From Streptomyces sp. NRRL S-337 (GTDB taxonomy: Bacteria; Actinomycetota; Actinomycetes; Streptomycetales; Streptomycetaceae), in assembly GCF_000720175.1 (NCBI RefSeq), contig NZ_JOIX01000019.1, forward strand, positions 1-64,000: a DNA stretch of 64,000 bases. Direction: 5' to 3'. The position numbers and the translations under genes are program-made. How positions within the stretch are numbered: the stretch's first letter is position 1; the number at the start of each line of letters is the position of its first letter. Shown here one piece after another: positions 56,438 to 64,000 of the stretch. Under the pieces are notes generated by a model. The model ran no database searches and was not told where the DNA came from. It saw nothing but the letters and a program-made list of their open reading frames with translations.

Positions 56438-57513
56438 TGCTTGCGCAGTTCGTGCAGGACGCCGGAGACCGCGGCGGTCAGCGGGACGGACAGCAGCATG
56501 CCGAGGATGCCGGCGACACTGGCGCCGGCCGTGATCGCCAGCATCACCGTCGCCGGGTGCATCTGGACCGTGCGGCTCTGGATCATCGGCTGCAGGACGT
56601 GCCCCTCCAGTACCTGGACGGCGAGGACGACGCCGAGCGTCCACAGTGCGATGACGAAGCCCCGGTCGGCGAACGCGACCAGGATCGCCACCGCGCCGGA
56701 GATGAACGCGCCGAGGTAGGGGATGTACGCGCCGACGAAGACCAGTGCGCCCAGGCCCGGGGCGCCCGGCACCTGGAGGATCAGCAGGCCGACGGTGATG
56801 CACAGGGCGTCGATCAGCGCGATGACGGTGGTGCCGCGCATGAAGCCCTGTATGGCCTGGAAGCCGCGGCGGGCCATCCGTTCGAGCTGGGGCCCCGAAT
56901 TGCCGGGCGCCCAGTCGTGCAGCGCGCGGACGGCCTTGTCCGCGTCGCGGAGGAAGAAGAATGTCAGCAGCAGGGCGAGGACCGCGGCGGCGATGAACTG
57001 GCCGACGACGCTGACCCCGGCCAGCAGCCCGGAGGCCGCCTCACCGCCGAACCTGGTGACCAGGCTCTTGGCGTTGGAGGCCAGGTCGCCGAGCGACGCA
57101 CCGGCCGTGCCGAAGTTCTTGGAGAGGCCCTGGCCGGCCTCCTTGAGCGAGGCGATGATCTGGTCCCCGGTGTCCACCAGCGCACTGACGACGACATATC
57201 CGGCGCCGCCGACCACCACCAGCAGGACGGCGCAGGTCAGCCCGGCCGCCAGCGAGCGGTTGAGCCGCATCCCGACCAGCCGCCGGTAGAGCGGCCCGAG
57301 CAGCGCACTGCCGAGCAGCGCCAGCAGCACGGGCGTGACCGCCGCGCTCAGGAAGACGCACAGCCAGACGCCGACGGCCAGCACGGACGCGACCAGCAGC
57401 GCCACCACGCACCAGGCCGCGGCACGGCGGGCCTCGACCGGCAGCAACGGCTTCTCCGTCAGCGGCCGTTCGGGGCCGGAGCCGCTCCGGTCATGATCCG
57501 AATCGTTTCGCAC
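56359..57513 (-). CDS. AI-2E (PerM/YdiK) family permease
   Basis: A 384-aa membrane protein with about eight helices. N-terminal RRAAAWCVVALLVASVLAV, mid GLLAGVSVVGQFIAAAVLAL, and the conserved second half FVGAYIPYLGAFISGAVAIL and GHVLQPMIQSRTVQMHPATV. Family members export small molecules or act as Na+/H+ exchangers; the true substrate is open. GTG 57513 follows GGTGGAC. A longer frame begins inside the parS element (reading MFHVKH) and is not credible. A Ser/Asp-rich tail overlaps the convergent phosphatase gene. Confidence 0.88.
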   Translation of the reverse strand: MRNDSDHDRSGSGPERPLTEKPLLPVEARRAAAWCVVALLVASVLAVGVWLCVFLSAAVTPVLLALLGSALLGPLYRRLVGMRLNRSLAAGLTCAVLLVVVGGAGYVVVSALVDTGDQIIASLKEAGQGLSKNFGTAGASLGDLASNAKSLVTRFGGEAASGLLAGVSVVGQFIAAAVLALLLTFFFLRDADKAVRALHDWAPGNSGPQLERMARRGFQAIQGFMRGTTVIALIDALCITVGLLILQVPGAPGLGALVFVGAYIPYLGAFISGAVAILVAFADRGFVIALWTLGVVLAVQVLEGHVLQPMIQSRTVQMHPATVMLAITAGASVAGILGMLLSVPLTAAVSGVLHELRKHYAADSDSGSDSSSGDTGPSASPASS

Positions 57514-57572
57514 CCGGACAGTCCACCATGACGCACGGTCCGGAAACGGGCAGGGGAACGCGCCGGGGCGGT

Positions 57573-57586
57573 GTTTCACGTGAAAC
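57573..57586. other. parS site 4 (ParB binding)
   Basis: A perfect GTTTCACGTGAAAC, the left member of a close pair. Confidence 0.93.
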
Positions 57587-57591
57587 ACCTC

Positions 57592-57605
57592 GTTTCACGT
57601 GAAAC
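57592..57605. other. parS site 5 (ParB binding)
   Basis: A perfect GTTTCACGTGAAAC, 19 bp centre-to-centre from site 4. Confidence 0.93.
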
Positions 57606-57636
57606 ACCGCCCCTCATCACGAGGTCCGGCGCCGGG

Positions 57637-58590
57637 TCAGTGCTCCCCGGCGGGGATCGTGCCGAGCCGGCCGGCCTGGAAGTCCTCGAAGGCCTGGGCC
57701 AGTTCGGCATGGGTGTTCATCACGAACGGGCCGTAGTGCATCATCGGCTCGCGGATCGGCAGCCCGCCCAGCAGCACCACCTCGAAGTTCGGGCTGCGCG
57801 ACTCCTGGGTCTCGTCCGCCCGGATCGTGAGCGAGTCGCCGGCTCCGAACACCACCGTCTGGCCCATGCGGAACGGGCGTCCCTCCGCGCCGGCGGTGCC
57901 ACGGCCGGCCAGGGCGTAGGCAAGGGCGTTGAAATCCTTGCGCCAGGGGAGGGTCAGCTCGGCGCCGGGGTTCACCGACACATGCATCATCGTGATCGGC
58001 GTGTGCGTGATGCCCGGGCCGTGGTGGCCGTCGATGTCACCGGCGATCAGGCGCAGCAGCGCCCCGCCGTCGGCGGAGGTCAGCAGCTTGACCTGGCCGC
58101 CGCCGATGTCCTGGTAGCGAGGGGCCATCATCTTGTCGCTCTTCGGCAGGTTGACCCACAGCTGGAGGCCGTGGAAGAGACCGCCGGACATGACCAGCGA
58201 CTCCGGCGGCGCCTCGATGTGGAGCAGGCCGGAGCCCGCCGTCATCCACTGCGTGTCACCGCCGTTGATGACCCCGCCGCCGCCGTGCGAGTCACGGTGC
58301 ACGAACGTGCCGTCGATCAGGTACGTGACGGTCTCGAAGCCGCGGTGCGGGTGCCAGGGCGTGCCCTTGGGCTCTCCGGGCGCGTACTCCACCTCGCCCA
58401 TCTGATCCATCATGATGAACGGGTCGAGGTGCTTGTAGTCGATGCCGGCGAAGGCCCGGCGCACCGGGAAGCCCTCGCCCTCGAATCCGCTCGGCGCGGT
58501 GGCGACGCCCAGCACGGGACGGGTCTGCGCCTCGGCGGATGCCGCCACGCGGGGCAGGGTCAGCGGGTTCTCTACGGTCACAGCGGGCAT
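57637..58590 (-). CDS. Pirin family protein
   Basis: A 317-aa bicupin. The N-terminal cupin has the metal-binding histidines in WHPHRGFETVTYLIDG and HRDSHGGGGVINGGDTQWMT with a following HIEAPPE, matching pirin's His/His/His/Glu site. The C-terminal cupin follows (DIGGGQVKLLTSADGG..., GRPFRMGQTVVFGAGD). Bacterial pirins include quercetinases and regulators; no substrate can be read. The ATG 58590 follows GAGGAGGCCGTC. Confidence 0.93.
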   Translation of the reverse strand: MPAVTVENPLTLPRVAASAEAQTRPVLGVATAPSGFEGEGFPVRRAFAGIDYKHLDPFIMMDQMGEVEYAPGEPKGTPWHPHRGFETVTYLIDGTFVHRDSHGGGGVINGGDTQWMTAGSGLLHIEAPPESLVMSGGLFHGLQLWVNLPKSDKMMAPRYQDIGGGQVKLLTSADGGALLRLIAGDIDGHHGPGITHTPITMMHVSVNPGAELTLPWRKDFNALAYALAGRGTAGAEGRPFRMGQTVVFGAGDSLTIRADETQESRSPNFEVVLLGGLPIREPMMHYGPFVMNTHAELAQAFEDFQAGRLGTIPAGEH

Positions 58591-58690
58591 GACGGCCTCC
58601 TCGGTCGCTCCAAACTTAGTTGAATGCTGAACAACCTGCAAGGCATAGTCATTCCCACGGGCGTTTCCGCAGGTCGAAGAACCAAAGCAG

Positions 58691-58720
58691 ACGGCCGGCC
58701 GAACAATGTCGGCCGGCCGT
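58691..58720 (-). terminator. Terminator after the SseB-like gene, 12-bp perfect stem
   Basis: ACGGCCGGCCGA and its complement with a 6-nt loop, 55 nt past the stop; a T-rich run (CTGCTTTGGTTCTTCG) follows on the minus strand. Confidence 0.8.
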
Positions 58721-58775
58721 TCAGGAACCCGGGCGGTCTCCGCGGGGCGCTCAGCCGCCCGCGCGGCAAGGGCGG

Positions 58776-59249
58776 CTAGCCGTACATCCGCCGCATCGCG
58801 AAGTCGACCATCTGCTCCACGGCCTTGGCGTCGAAGACCATCCGGTGGTCACCCTCCATGTCGAGGACGAAGCCGTAGCCGGTCGGCAGCAGGTCGAGCA
58901 CCTCGGCACCGGTGATCACGAAGTACTTGGACTCCTTGCCCGCGTACCGCCGCAGCTCCTTGAGCGAGGTGAACATCGGGATCACCGGCTGCTGGGTGTT
59001 GTGCAGCGCCAGGAAGCCGGGGTTGTCACCGCGCGGGCAGTACACCTTGGACGTCGAGAAGATGCCCTGGAAGTCCTCGGCCGACATCGAGCCGGTGGTG
59101 AAGGCGCGCACCGCGTCGGCGAGCGAGGGCGGGGACGGCTCGGGATAGAGCGGCTGTTCGCCGTAGCCCCCGGGGGCCGACTGCTGCGGCGGTGGCGGAG
59201 GCGCGCCGTACTGCTGCCCGGTACCCGCGTTCTGGTCGTAGCCGTACAT
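58776..59249 (-). CDS. SseB-like N-terminal domain protein
   Basis: A 157-aa protein. A Gly/Gln/Pro-rich start (MYGYDQNAGTGQQYGAPPPP) is followed by a compact domain: LADAVRAFTTGSMSAEDFQG, VYCPRGDNPGFLALHNTQQP, VIPMFTSLKELRRYAGKES, then TGYGFVLDMEGDHRMVF, the SseB/enhanced-serine-sensitivity fold. The ATG 59249 has no ribosome site, but TACGCT (59257-59262) ends 7 nt upstream, suggesting leaderless translation. Much longer open frames on this strand overlap the acyl-CoA dehydrogenase and are shadows. Role unknown. Confidence 0.85.
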   Translation of the reverse strand: MYGYDQNAGTGQQYGAPPPPPQQSAPGGYGEQPLYPEPSPPSLADAVRAFTTGSMSAEDFQGIFSTSKVYCPRGDNPGFLALHNTQQPVIPMFTSLKELRRYAGKESKYFVITGAEVLDLLPTGYGFVLDMEGDHRMVFDAKAVEQMVDFAMRRMYG

Positions 59250-59323
59250 GCGCCACAGCGTACTGAGTCGGCGCACCGCCGGGGGACGCTCGTCACAGAT
59301 GGGCGGAAGGGGTTGATTCTTAT

Positions 59324-59355
59324 TACCCGCGGGTAGCATCATGCTAGCTACTAGC
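59324..59355. promoter_or_regulatory. Cluster of palindromes in the acyl-CoA dehydrogenase promoter region
   Basis: TACCCGCGGGTA (59324-59335) runs directly into TAGCAT-C-ATGCTA (59334-59346), which overlaps GCTAG-CTA-CTAGC (59343-59355). Three perfect dyads in 32 nt, 60-90 nt upstream of the start, in a locally AT-rich patch. The layout suits a TetR- or GntR-type repressor of fatty-acid catabolism. No such gene adjoins. Confidence 0.65.
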
Positions 59356-59417
59356 CGGTATTGCGTCTGAGGTCCCAGCCTTGGGGTCCTCTCCCGAACC
59401 CTTACGGAGCCGTACCC

Positions 59418-61244
59418 ATGGGCCACTACAAGTCGAATCTCCGCGACATCGAGTTCAACCTCTTCGAGGTGCTGGGCCGTGAGCGCGTGTACGGCACCGG
59501 ACCGTTCGCGGAGATGGATGTCGACACCGCCAAGAGCGTGCTGTCCGAGATCGCCCGACTGTCCGAGAACGAGCTCGCCGAGTCGTTCGCCGACACGGAC
59601 CGCAACCCCCCGGTCTTCGACCCGGACACCAACACCGCGCCGGTCCCGGACACCTTCAAGAAGAGCTACCAGGCCTTCATGGACGCCGAGTGGTGGCGTC
59701 TGGGCATCCCGGAGGAGCTCGGCGGCACCCCCGCGCCCCGCTCCCTCCTCTGGGGCTTCGCCGAGACGATCCTGGGCGCCAACCCGGCCGTGTGGATGTA
59801 CGCGTCCGGCCCCGCCTTCGCCGGTGTGCTCTTCGACGAGGGCACCGAGGAGCAGCACCGCATAGCCCAGCTGATGGTGGACAAGCAGTGGGGCTCCACC
59901 ATGGTGCTCACCGAGCCGGACGCCGGTTCGGACGTCGGCGCCGGCCGCACCAAGGCCACCCAGCAGGAGGACGGCTCCTGGCACATCGAGGGCGTCAAGC
60001 GCTTCATCACCTCCGGTGAGCACGACATGTCCGAGAACATCGTGCACTTCGTCCTCGCCCGCCCCGAGGGCCACGGCCCGGGCACCAAGGGCCTCTCGCT
60101 GTTCATCGTGCCGAAGTACGACTTCGACTGGGAGACCGGCGAGCTGGGTGAGCGCAACGGCGTCTACGCCACGAACGTCGAGCACAAGATGGGCCTGAAG
60201 GCCTCCAACACCTGCGAGATGACGTTCGGCGCCAACCACCCCGCCAAGGGCTGGCTGCTCGGCGAGAAGCACGACGGCATCCGCCAGATGTTCAAGATCA
60301 TCGAGTTCGCCCGGATGATGGTCGGCACGAAGGCCATCGCCACCCTCTCCACCGGCTACCTCAACGCGCTGGAGTACGCCAAGGAGCGGGTGCAGGGTCC
60401 GGACCTGGCCGCCTTCACCGACAAGACCGCGCCGCGCGTCACCATCACCCACCACCCCGACGTGCGCCGCTCGCTGATGACGCAGAAGGCGTACACCGAG
60501 GGCATGCGCGCCCTGGTGCTCTACACCGCCTCGGTCCAGGACGAGATCCTCATCAAGGAGGCCGCGGGCGAGGACGCGAGCGCCGCGAACCGCCTCAACG
60601 ACCTGCTGCTGCCGATCGTCAAGGGCTACGGCTCGGAGCGGTCCTACGAGCAGCTGGCGCAGTCGCTGCAGACCTTCGGTGGCTCCGGGTACCTCCAGGA
60701 GTACCCGATCGAGCAGTACATCCGCGACGCCAAGATCGACACCCTCTACGAGGGCACCACCGCGATCCAGGGCCAGGATTTCTTCTTCCGGAAGATCGTC
60801 CGGGACCAGGGCCAGGCGCTGACCGTGCTGTCCGAGGAGATCAAGAAGTTCCTCGCCGACAACACCGGCGGCGAGGAGCTGGCGCAGGCCCGCGGCGAGC
60901 TGGCCAAGGCCGCCGCCGACCTGGAGGCGATCGTCGGCGCCATGCTGACCGACCTCGCCGCGACCGAGCAGGACGTCAAGTCCATCTACAAGGTCGGCCT
61001 CAACACCACCCGCCTGCTGATGGCCTCCGGCGACGTCGTCGTCGGCTACCTCCTCCTCAAGGGCGCGGCGGTGGCCGCGGAGAAGCTGGCCGGCGCCTCG
61101 GCGAAGGACAAGCCGTTCTACACCGGCAAGATCGCCGCGGCGAAGTTCTTCGCGCACAACATCCTGCCGGACGTCTCCGTCCAGCGTTCCCTCGCCGAGT
61201 CCGTCGACCAGTCGCTGATGGAGCTCGACGAGGCCGCGTTCTGA
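59418..61244 (+). CDS. Acyl-CoA dehydrogenase (long form, FadE5-like with C-terminal extension)
   Basis: A 608-aa FAD enzyme for alpha,beta-dehydrogenation of acyl-CoA in beta-oxidation. The N-terminal extension ([20 protein letters not shown]) and C-terminal helical domain (about 480-608) are typical of the ~600-aa class. Core motifs: [45 protein letters not shown], and [16 protein letters not shown] with the catalytic Glu. The ATG follows GGAGCCGTACCC. It is separate from its neighbours and likely under its own repressor. Confidence 0.95.
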   Translation: MGHYKSNLRDIEFNLFEVLGRERVYGTGPFAEMDVDTAKSVLSEIARLSENELAESFADTDRNPPVFDPDTNTAPVPDTFKKSYQAFMDAEWWRLGIPEELGGTPAPRSLLWGFAETILGANPAVWMYASGPAFAGVLFDEGTEEQHRIAQLMVDKQWGSTMVLTEPDAGSDVGAGRTKATQQEDGSWHIEGVKRFITSGEHDMSENIVHFVLARPEGHGPGTKGLSLFIVPKYDFDWETGELGERNGVYATNVEHKMGLKASNTCEMTFGANHPAKGWLLGEKHDGIRQMFKIIEFARMMVGTKAIATLSTGYLNALEYAKERVQGPDLAAFTDKTAPRVTITHHPDVRRSLMTQKAYTEGMRALVLYTASVQDEILIKEAAGEDASAANRLNDLLLPIVKGYGSERSYEQLAQSLQTFGGSGYLQEYPIEQYIRDAKIDTLYEGTTAIQGQDFFFRKIVRDQGQALTVLSEEIKKFLADNTGGEELAQARGELAKAAADLEAIVGAMLTDLAATEQDVKSIYKVGLNTTRLLMASGDVVVGYLLLKGAAVAAEKLAGASAKDKPFYTGKIAAAKFFAHNILPDVSVQRSLAESVDQSLMELDEAAF

Positions 61245-61557
61245 AAGAGCGCACAGGGGAGGGCAGGTCGCGTTCCGGGGCAGGGTCCGCTGCCCGGGCG
61301 CGCGGCCTTCCCGAGAGCCTCTGTCCCGGCGTTCTTAGAGGTCTCTCATAGAGGCAGTCCAGACTGACGTTGCCCGCCTCCCTTCCCCCGGGGAGGCGGG
61401 CTTCGTCATTCTTGGTCCGACCCACCCGCCCACCAGACCGGAATCGTTCGTTCCAGTGGGGTTCTCGTTCTGGAATGCAGAAATCGTGGCCGGAAGGGAG
61501 CGGAGTCACTCCGCACGCGCACGGGGAATGCGGGGCCCGGCTCCTTATGCTGAATCC
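61245..61557. other. Gap between acyl-CoA dehydrogenase and M18 aminopeptidase
   Basis: 313 nt without a gene. It holds a strong hairpin at 61372-61401 and, at its right end, a -10-like TATGCT (61546-61551) 6 nt before the aminopeptidase ATG. Confidence 0.5.
61372..61401 (+). terminator. Terminator hairpin
   Basis: GCCCGCCTCCC and GGGAGGCGGGC (11 bp) around an 8-nt loop, followed by TTCGTCATTCTT. It lies 128 nt past the acyl-CoA dehydrogenase stop. Confidence 0.7.
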
Positions 61558-62853
61558 ATGACCAACTCCGCCCGCTTCGATCGCGGCCACACCGACGACC
61601 TGATGTCCTTCCTCGCCGCCAGTCCGTCGCCGTACCACGCGGTCGCCAATGCGGCGGAACGGCTGGAAAAGGCAGGTTTCCGGCAGGTCGCGGAGACCGA
61701 CGCCTGGGACGGCGAGAGCGGCGGACGGTACGTGCTGCGCGGCGGCGCGATCATCGCCTGGTACGTCCCCGAGGGTGCGAGCCCGGCGAGTCCGTACCGA
61801 ATTGTCGGGGCTCACACCGACTCTCCCAATCTGCGGGTCAAACCGATTCCGGACACCGGCGCCCGCGGCTGGCGGCAGGTCGCCGTGGAGATCTACGGCG
61901 GCACCCTGCTCAACACCTGGCTCGACCGCGACCTCGGGCTGAGCGGCCGGGTGACCCTCGGCGGCGGGGAGCACCGGCTCGTGCACGTGGACCGGGCGCT
62001 GCTGCGGGTGCCGCAGCTCGCCGTGCACCTCGACCGTTCGGTCAACGCCGAGGGCCTCAAGCTCGACAAGCAGCGGCACATGACGCCCATCTGGGGCCTG
62101 GGCGAGGTGGCCGAGGGCGATCTGATCGCCTTCGTCGCGGAGGAGATCGGCGTCCCGGCCGGGGACATCAAGGGCTGGGACCTGATGGTGCACAGCATCG
62201 AGCCGCCGGCCTATCTGGGCCGCGACCGCGAACTGGTCGCCGGGCCGCGGATGGACAACCTGCTGTCCGTGCACGCCGGTACGGCCGCGCTCACCGCGGC
62301 CGCCGCCCAGGGCTCCGCGCTGACCAGCATCCCGGTGCTGGCCGCCTTCGACCACGAGGAGAACGGCAGCCAGTCCGACACCGGCGCCGACGGCCCACTG
62401 CTCGGCACGGTCCTGGAGCGCTCGGTGTTCGCCCGCGGCGGCTCGTACGAGGACCGGGCGCGGGCCTTCGCCGGCACCATCTGCCTGTCGTCCGACACCG
62501 GGCACGCCGTCCACCCCAACTACAGCGAGCGGCACGAGCCGGGACACCAGCCGATGCCCAACGGCGGTCCGATCCTCAAGGTGAACGTCAACCAGCGCTA
62601 CGCCACGGACGGCAGCGGGCGGGCCGTCTTCGCGGCGGCCTGCGAGCGCGCCGGCGTGCCGTGGCAGAGCTTCGTCTCCAACAACTCGATGCCGTGCGGG
62701 ACCACCATCGGGCCGATCACCGCGGCCCGGCACGGCATCGCGACCGTCGACATCGGCGTGGCGATCCTGTCCATGCACTCGGCCCGCGAGCTGTGCGGCG
62801 CCGAGGACCCCCACCTGCTCGCGAACGCCCTGACGGCCTTCCTGGAGGGCTGA
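61558..62853 (+). CDS. M18 family aminopeptidase
   Basis: A 431-aa zinc aminopeptidase (aspartyl aminopeptidase class). Motifs: SPSPYHAVANAAERLEKAGF, RIVGAHTDSPNLRVKP (metal His), PRMDNLLSVHAG (bridging Asp), AAFDHEENGSQSDTGADGPL (catalytic Glu), and a final SMHSARELCGAEDPH (metal His). The ATG 61558 lacks a ribosome site; TATGCT 6 nt upstream suggests leaderless translation. Its stop is 1 nt from the TTG start of the SARP gene, so the two are probably cotranscribed. Confidence 0.94.
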   Translation: MTNSARFDRGHTDDLMSFLAASPSPYHAVANAAERLEKAGFRQVAETDAWDGESGGRYVLRGGAIIAWYVPEGASPASPYRIVGAHTDSPNLRVKPIPDTGARGWRQVAVEIYGGTLLNTWLDRDLGLSGRVTLGGGEHRLVHVDRALLRVPQLAVHLDRSVNAEGLKLDKQRHMTPIWGLGEVAEGDLIAFVAEEIGVPAGDIKGWDLMVHSIEPPAYLGRDRELVAGPRMDNLLSVHAGTAALTAAAAQGSALTSIPVLAAFDHEENGSQSDTGADGPLLGTVLERSVFARGGSYEDRARAFAGTICLSSDTGHAVHPNYSERHEPGHQPMPNGGPILKVNVNQRYATDGSGRAVFAAACERAGVPWQSFVSNNSMPCGTTIGPITAARHGIATVDIGVAILSMHSARELCGAEDPHLLANALTAFLEG

Positions 62854-62854
62854 G

Positions 62855-64000
62855 TTGGACTTCTCGCTGCTCGGCCCGATCGCCGTGACGGCCGGCTCCC
62901 GGGAGCTGCCGCTCGGCCCCGCAAAACGGCGCAGTGTGCTGGCGCTGCTGTTGCTGCAGCCCAACACCACCGTTCCGCTGGAGCAGTTGATCGACTCCCT
63001 GTGGGAGGACGAGCCGCCCGAGCATGCGCGCACGGTCGTCCAGGGGCATGTCTCCCGGCTGCGCGCCACGCTCGCCGAGGGCGGCGCCGATGCGTACGGC
63101 ATCGAGCTGGCCACCCATGGCTCGGCCTATCTGCTGCGACTGCCGGAGGAGCTGATCGACGCCCACCGCTTCAGCGAGCTGGTGACGCTGGCCCGTCCCG
63201 AGGCGGCCCCGGCCGACGCGGTGGCACTGCTGCGCGAGGCGCTGGGCCTGTGGCGCGGGCCGGCACTGACCGGCACGGTCACCAGTCCGCCGTTCGCGGC
63301 CGCGGCACATGCGCTGGAGGAGCGCCGGCTGGCGGCCGTGGAGGCACTGGGCCGGGCGCACGGCGCACTCGGCGAGCACGACCAGGCGGTGGCGATCCTC
63401 TACTCCGCGGCCGCCAACCACCCCTTGCGGGAAGGGCTGATCGCCGGGCTGATGCGGGCGCTGTTCCGCACCGGGCGGCAGTCCGACGCGCTGGAGTGGT
63501 TCCACCGCACCCGCCGGCTGCTCAACGAGGAACTGGGCGTCGACCCCGGCGAGCGGCTGCGCAGTGCGTACGAGGAGATCCTGCGCGCCGAGGCGGCGGG
63601 CAGCGGGCGCGGGAGCGCGACGAAGCCGGCGACGGGCAGGGACCGGGAGACGGCGCAGCTCGCGGGCGGGGAGCGGGGCGCAGCGCGTTCCGCGGGCGGG
63701 GGCCGGGTGCCCGCACCGGGGAGCCCAGCGGGTTCGGGGGCAGACGGCCCGGGACCCGAGGGAGTGCTTTCCGCCGCTCCGCCGTTCGGTCCCGTATCGG
63801 GCGGGCCGGGAGCCGGGGCCGAGCGGACCGGTGCCGCGCCGCGGCTGCTGCCCCGGCCGCCGGCCCGCTTCCTGGGCCGGGAGCACCAACTCGCGACGCT
63901 GACCGACGCCTTGATGGACCGTACGACCGGTGAGAGCCCGCTCGCGGTGGTCGCCGGACCGGTCGGCGTCGGCAAGACCGCCTGTGCCGTGCAGTGGGCG
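62855..64000 (+). CDS. SARP (AfsR/DnrI-type) regulator with ATPase domain, cut by the window end
   Basis: 382 codons present. The start is a TTG at 62855 with GGAGG 6 nt upstream. SARP winged helix (MDFSLLGPIAVTAGSRELPL, LIDSLWEDEPPEHARTVVQG), activator domain (about 98-245; AHRFSELVTLARPEAAPADA), a Gly/Ala/Pro-rich linker (about 248-330), then the beginning of an ATPase: FLGREHQLATLTDALMD and Walker A GPVGVGKT at the very end. Its right part is outside the window. Targets are unknown; the close coupling to an M18 peptidase gene is unusual for a pathway regulator. Confidence 0.9.
   Translation, partial: MDFSLLGPIAVTAGSRELPLGPAKRRSVLALLLLQPNTTVPLEQLIDSLWEDEPPEHARTVVQGHVSRLRATLAEGGADAYGIELATHGSAYLLRLPEELIDAHRFSELVTLARPEAAPADAVALLREALGLWRGPALTGTVTSPPFAAAAHALEERRLAAVEALGRAHGALGEHDQAVAILYSAAANHPLREGLIAGLMRALFRTGRQSDALEWFHRTRRLLNEELGVDPGERLRSAYEEILRAEAAGSGRGSATKPATGRDRETAQLAGGERGAARSAGGGRVPAPGSPAGSGADGPGPEGVLSAAPPFGPVSGGPGAGAERTGAAPRLLPRPPARFLGREHQLATLTDALMDRTTGESPLAVVAGPVGVGKTACAVQWA

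Larger units (their letters stand above)
57565..57613. terminator. Paired-parS hairpin, 22-bp perfect stem
   Basis: GGGGCGGTGTTTCACGTG-AAAC (57565-57586) is exactly complementary to 57592-57613 across loop ACCTC. Each arm contains one parS core. It starts 23 nt past the pirin stop on the minus strand and can serve as its terminator. Confidence 0.75.

Noticed and set aside
57571..57588. Start codons giving MFHVKH at parS sites (also near 52158)
   Set aside because: The peptide simply translates the parS palindrome. It recurs at unrelated sites and strands and has no ribosome site.
58776..61157. 793-codon minus-strand frame opposite the acyl-CoA dehydrogenase
   Set aside because: Only its last 157 codons (SseB-like) make sense; the rest is antisense shadow.

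Overview
The window is GC-rich actinobacterial DNA. GTG starts are common, genes are joined by GTGA/ATGA stop-start overlaps, and several starts look leaderless. Together with the gene content (SARP regulators, an LCP protein, an XRE/DUF397 operon, DUF5994, DUF6344, a SpoIIE-type PP2C/anti-sigma protein and hybrid cobalamin genes) this points to Streptomyces or a close relative. Five perfect GTTTCACGTGAAAC sites (ParB parS) at 41.1-41.2, 52.1 and 57.6 kb place the right half in the oriC-proximal part of the chromosome, which fits metG and aspS lying there.

Layout. 0-5 kb: a small acyl-carrier cluster around a divergent control region. A degenerate Sfp-type phosphopantetheinyl transferase and an acyl carrier protein are on the minus strand; an InhA/FabI-like enoyl reductase, a MaoC/HadA-like hot-dog protein and an acyl-adenylate ligase are on the plus strand. 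5-11.6 kb: small conserved Streptomyces proteins (DUF6344, DUF5994, DUF1876, DUF4097), a BlaI-type repressor with two matching operators, and an LCP cell-wall ligase. 11.6-26.6 kb: cobalamin (corrin ring) genes. These are cobN behind a B12 riboswitch, cobG-cobH-cobIJ, cobK, cbiD, cobM and cobL. They are interrupted at 19.3-21.8 kb by an operon of an XRE/DUF5753 regulator, three DUF397 proteins and a membrane protein.

26.8-34.8 kb: a conserved Streptomyces pair of unknown function, then two divergent STAND ATPase genes. One (minus strand) carries an N-terminal RHIM-like amyloid-signalling motif. The other (plus strand) is a SARP-NB-ARC-TPR regulator broken by one in-frame TGA, followed by a short secreted-peptide gene and a 63-bp tandem repeat. 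34.9-43.7 kb: a CDF metal exporter, two secreted or membrane proteins, a quinone oxidoreductase, an orphan response regulator, and an OpuC-type osmoprotectant ABC system whose ATPase gene faces its permease and binding-protein genes across a parS-bearing gap. 43.8-64 kb: a polysaccharide deacetylase lipoprotein, a membrane esterase, a TerF-type vWA protein, metG, a polytopic membrane protein, aspS, a PAS-GAF-PP2C-HATPase signalling protein, an AI-2E-family permease, pirin, an SseB-like protein, an acyl-CoA dehydrogenase, an M18 aminopeptidase and a SARP regulator cut by the window end.

How they work together. The cob genes cover most steps from precorrin-2 to hydrogenobyrinic acid and cobalt insertion, mixing 'aerobic' enzymes (CobG, CobN) with 'anaerobic-type' CbiD. 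The left cluster looks like a dedicated carrier-protein-bound acyl pathway. The right half is core housekeeping and envelope biology. All calls come from reading the sequence and from remembered family features; no database search was run.
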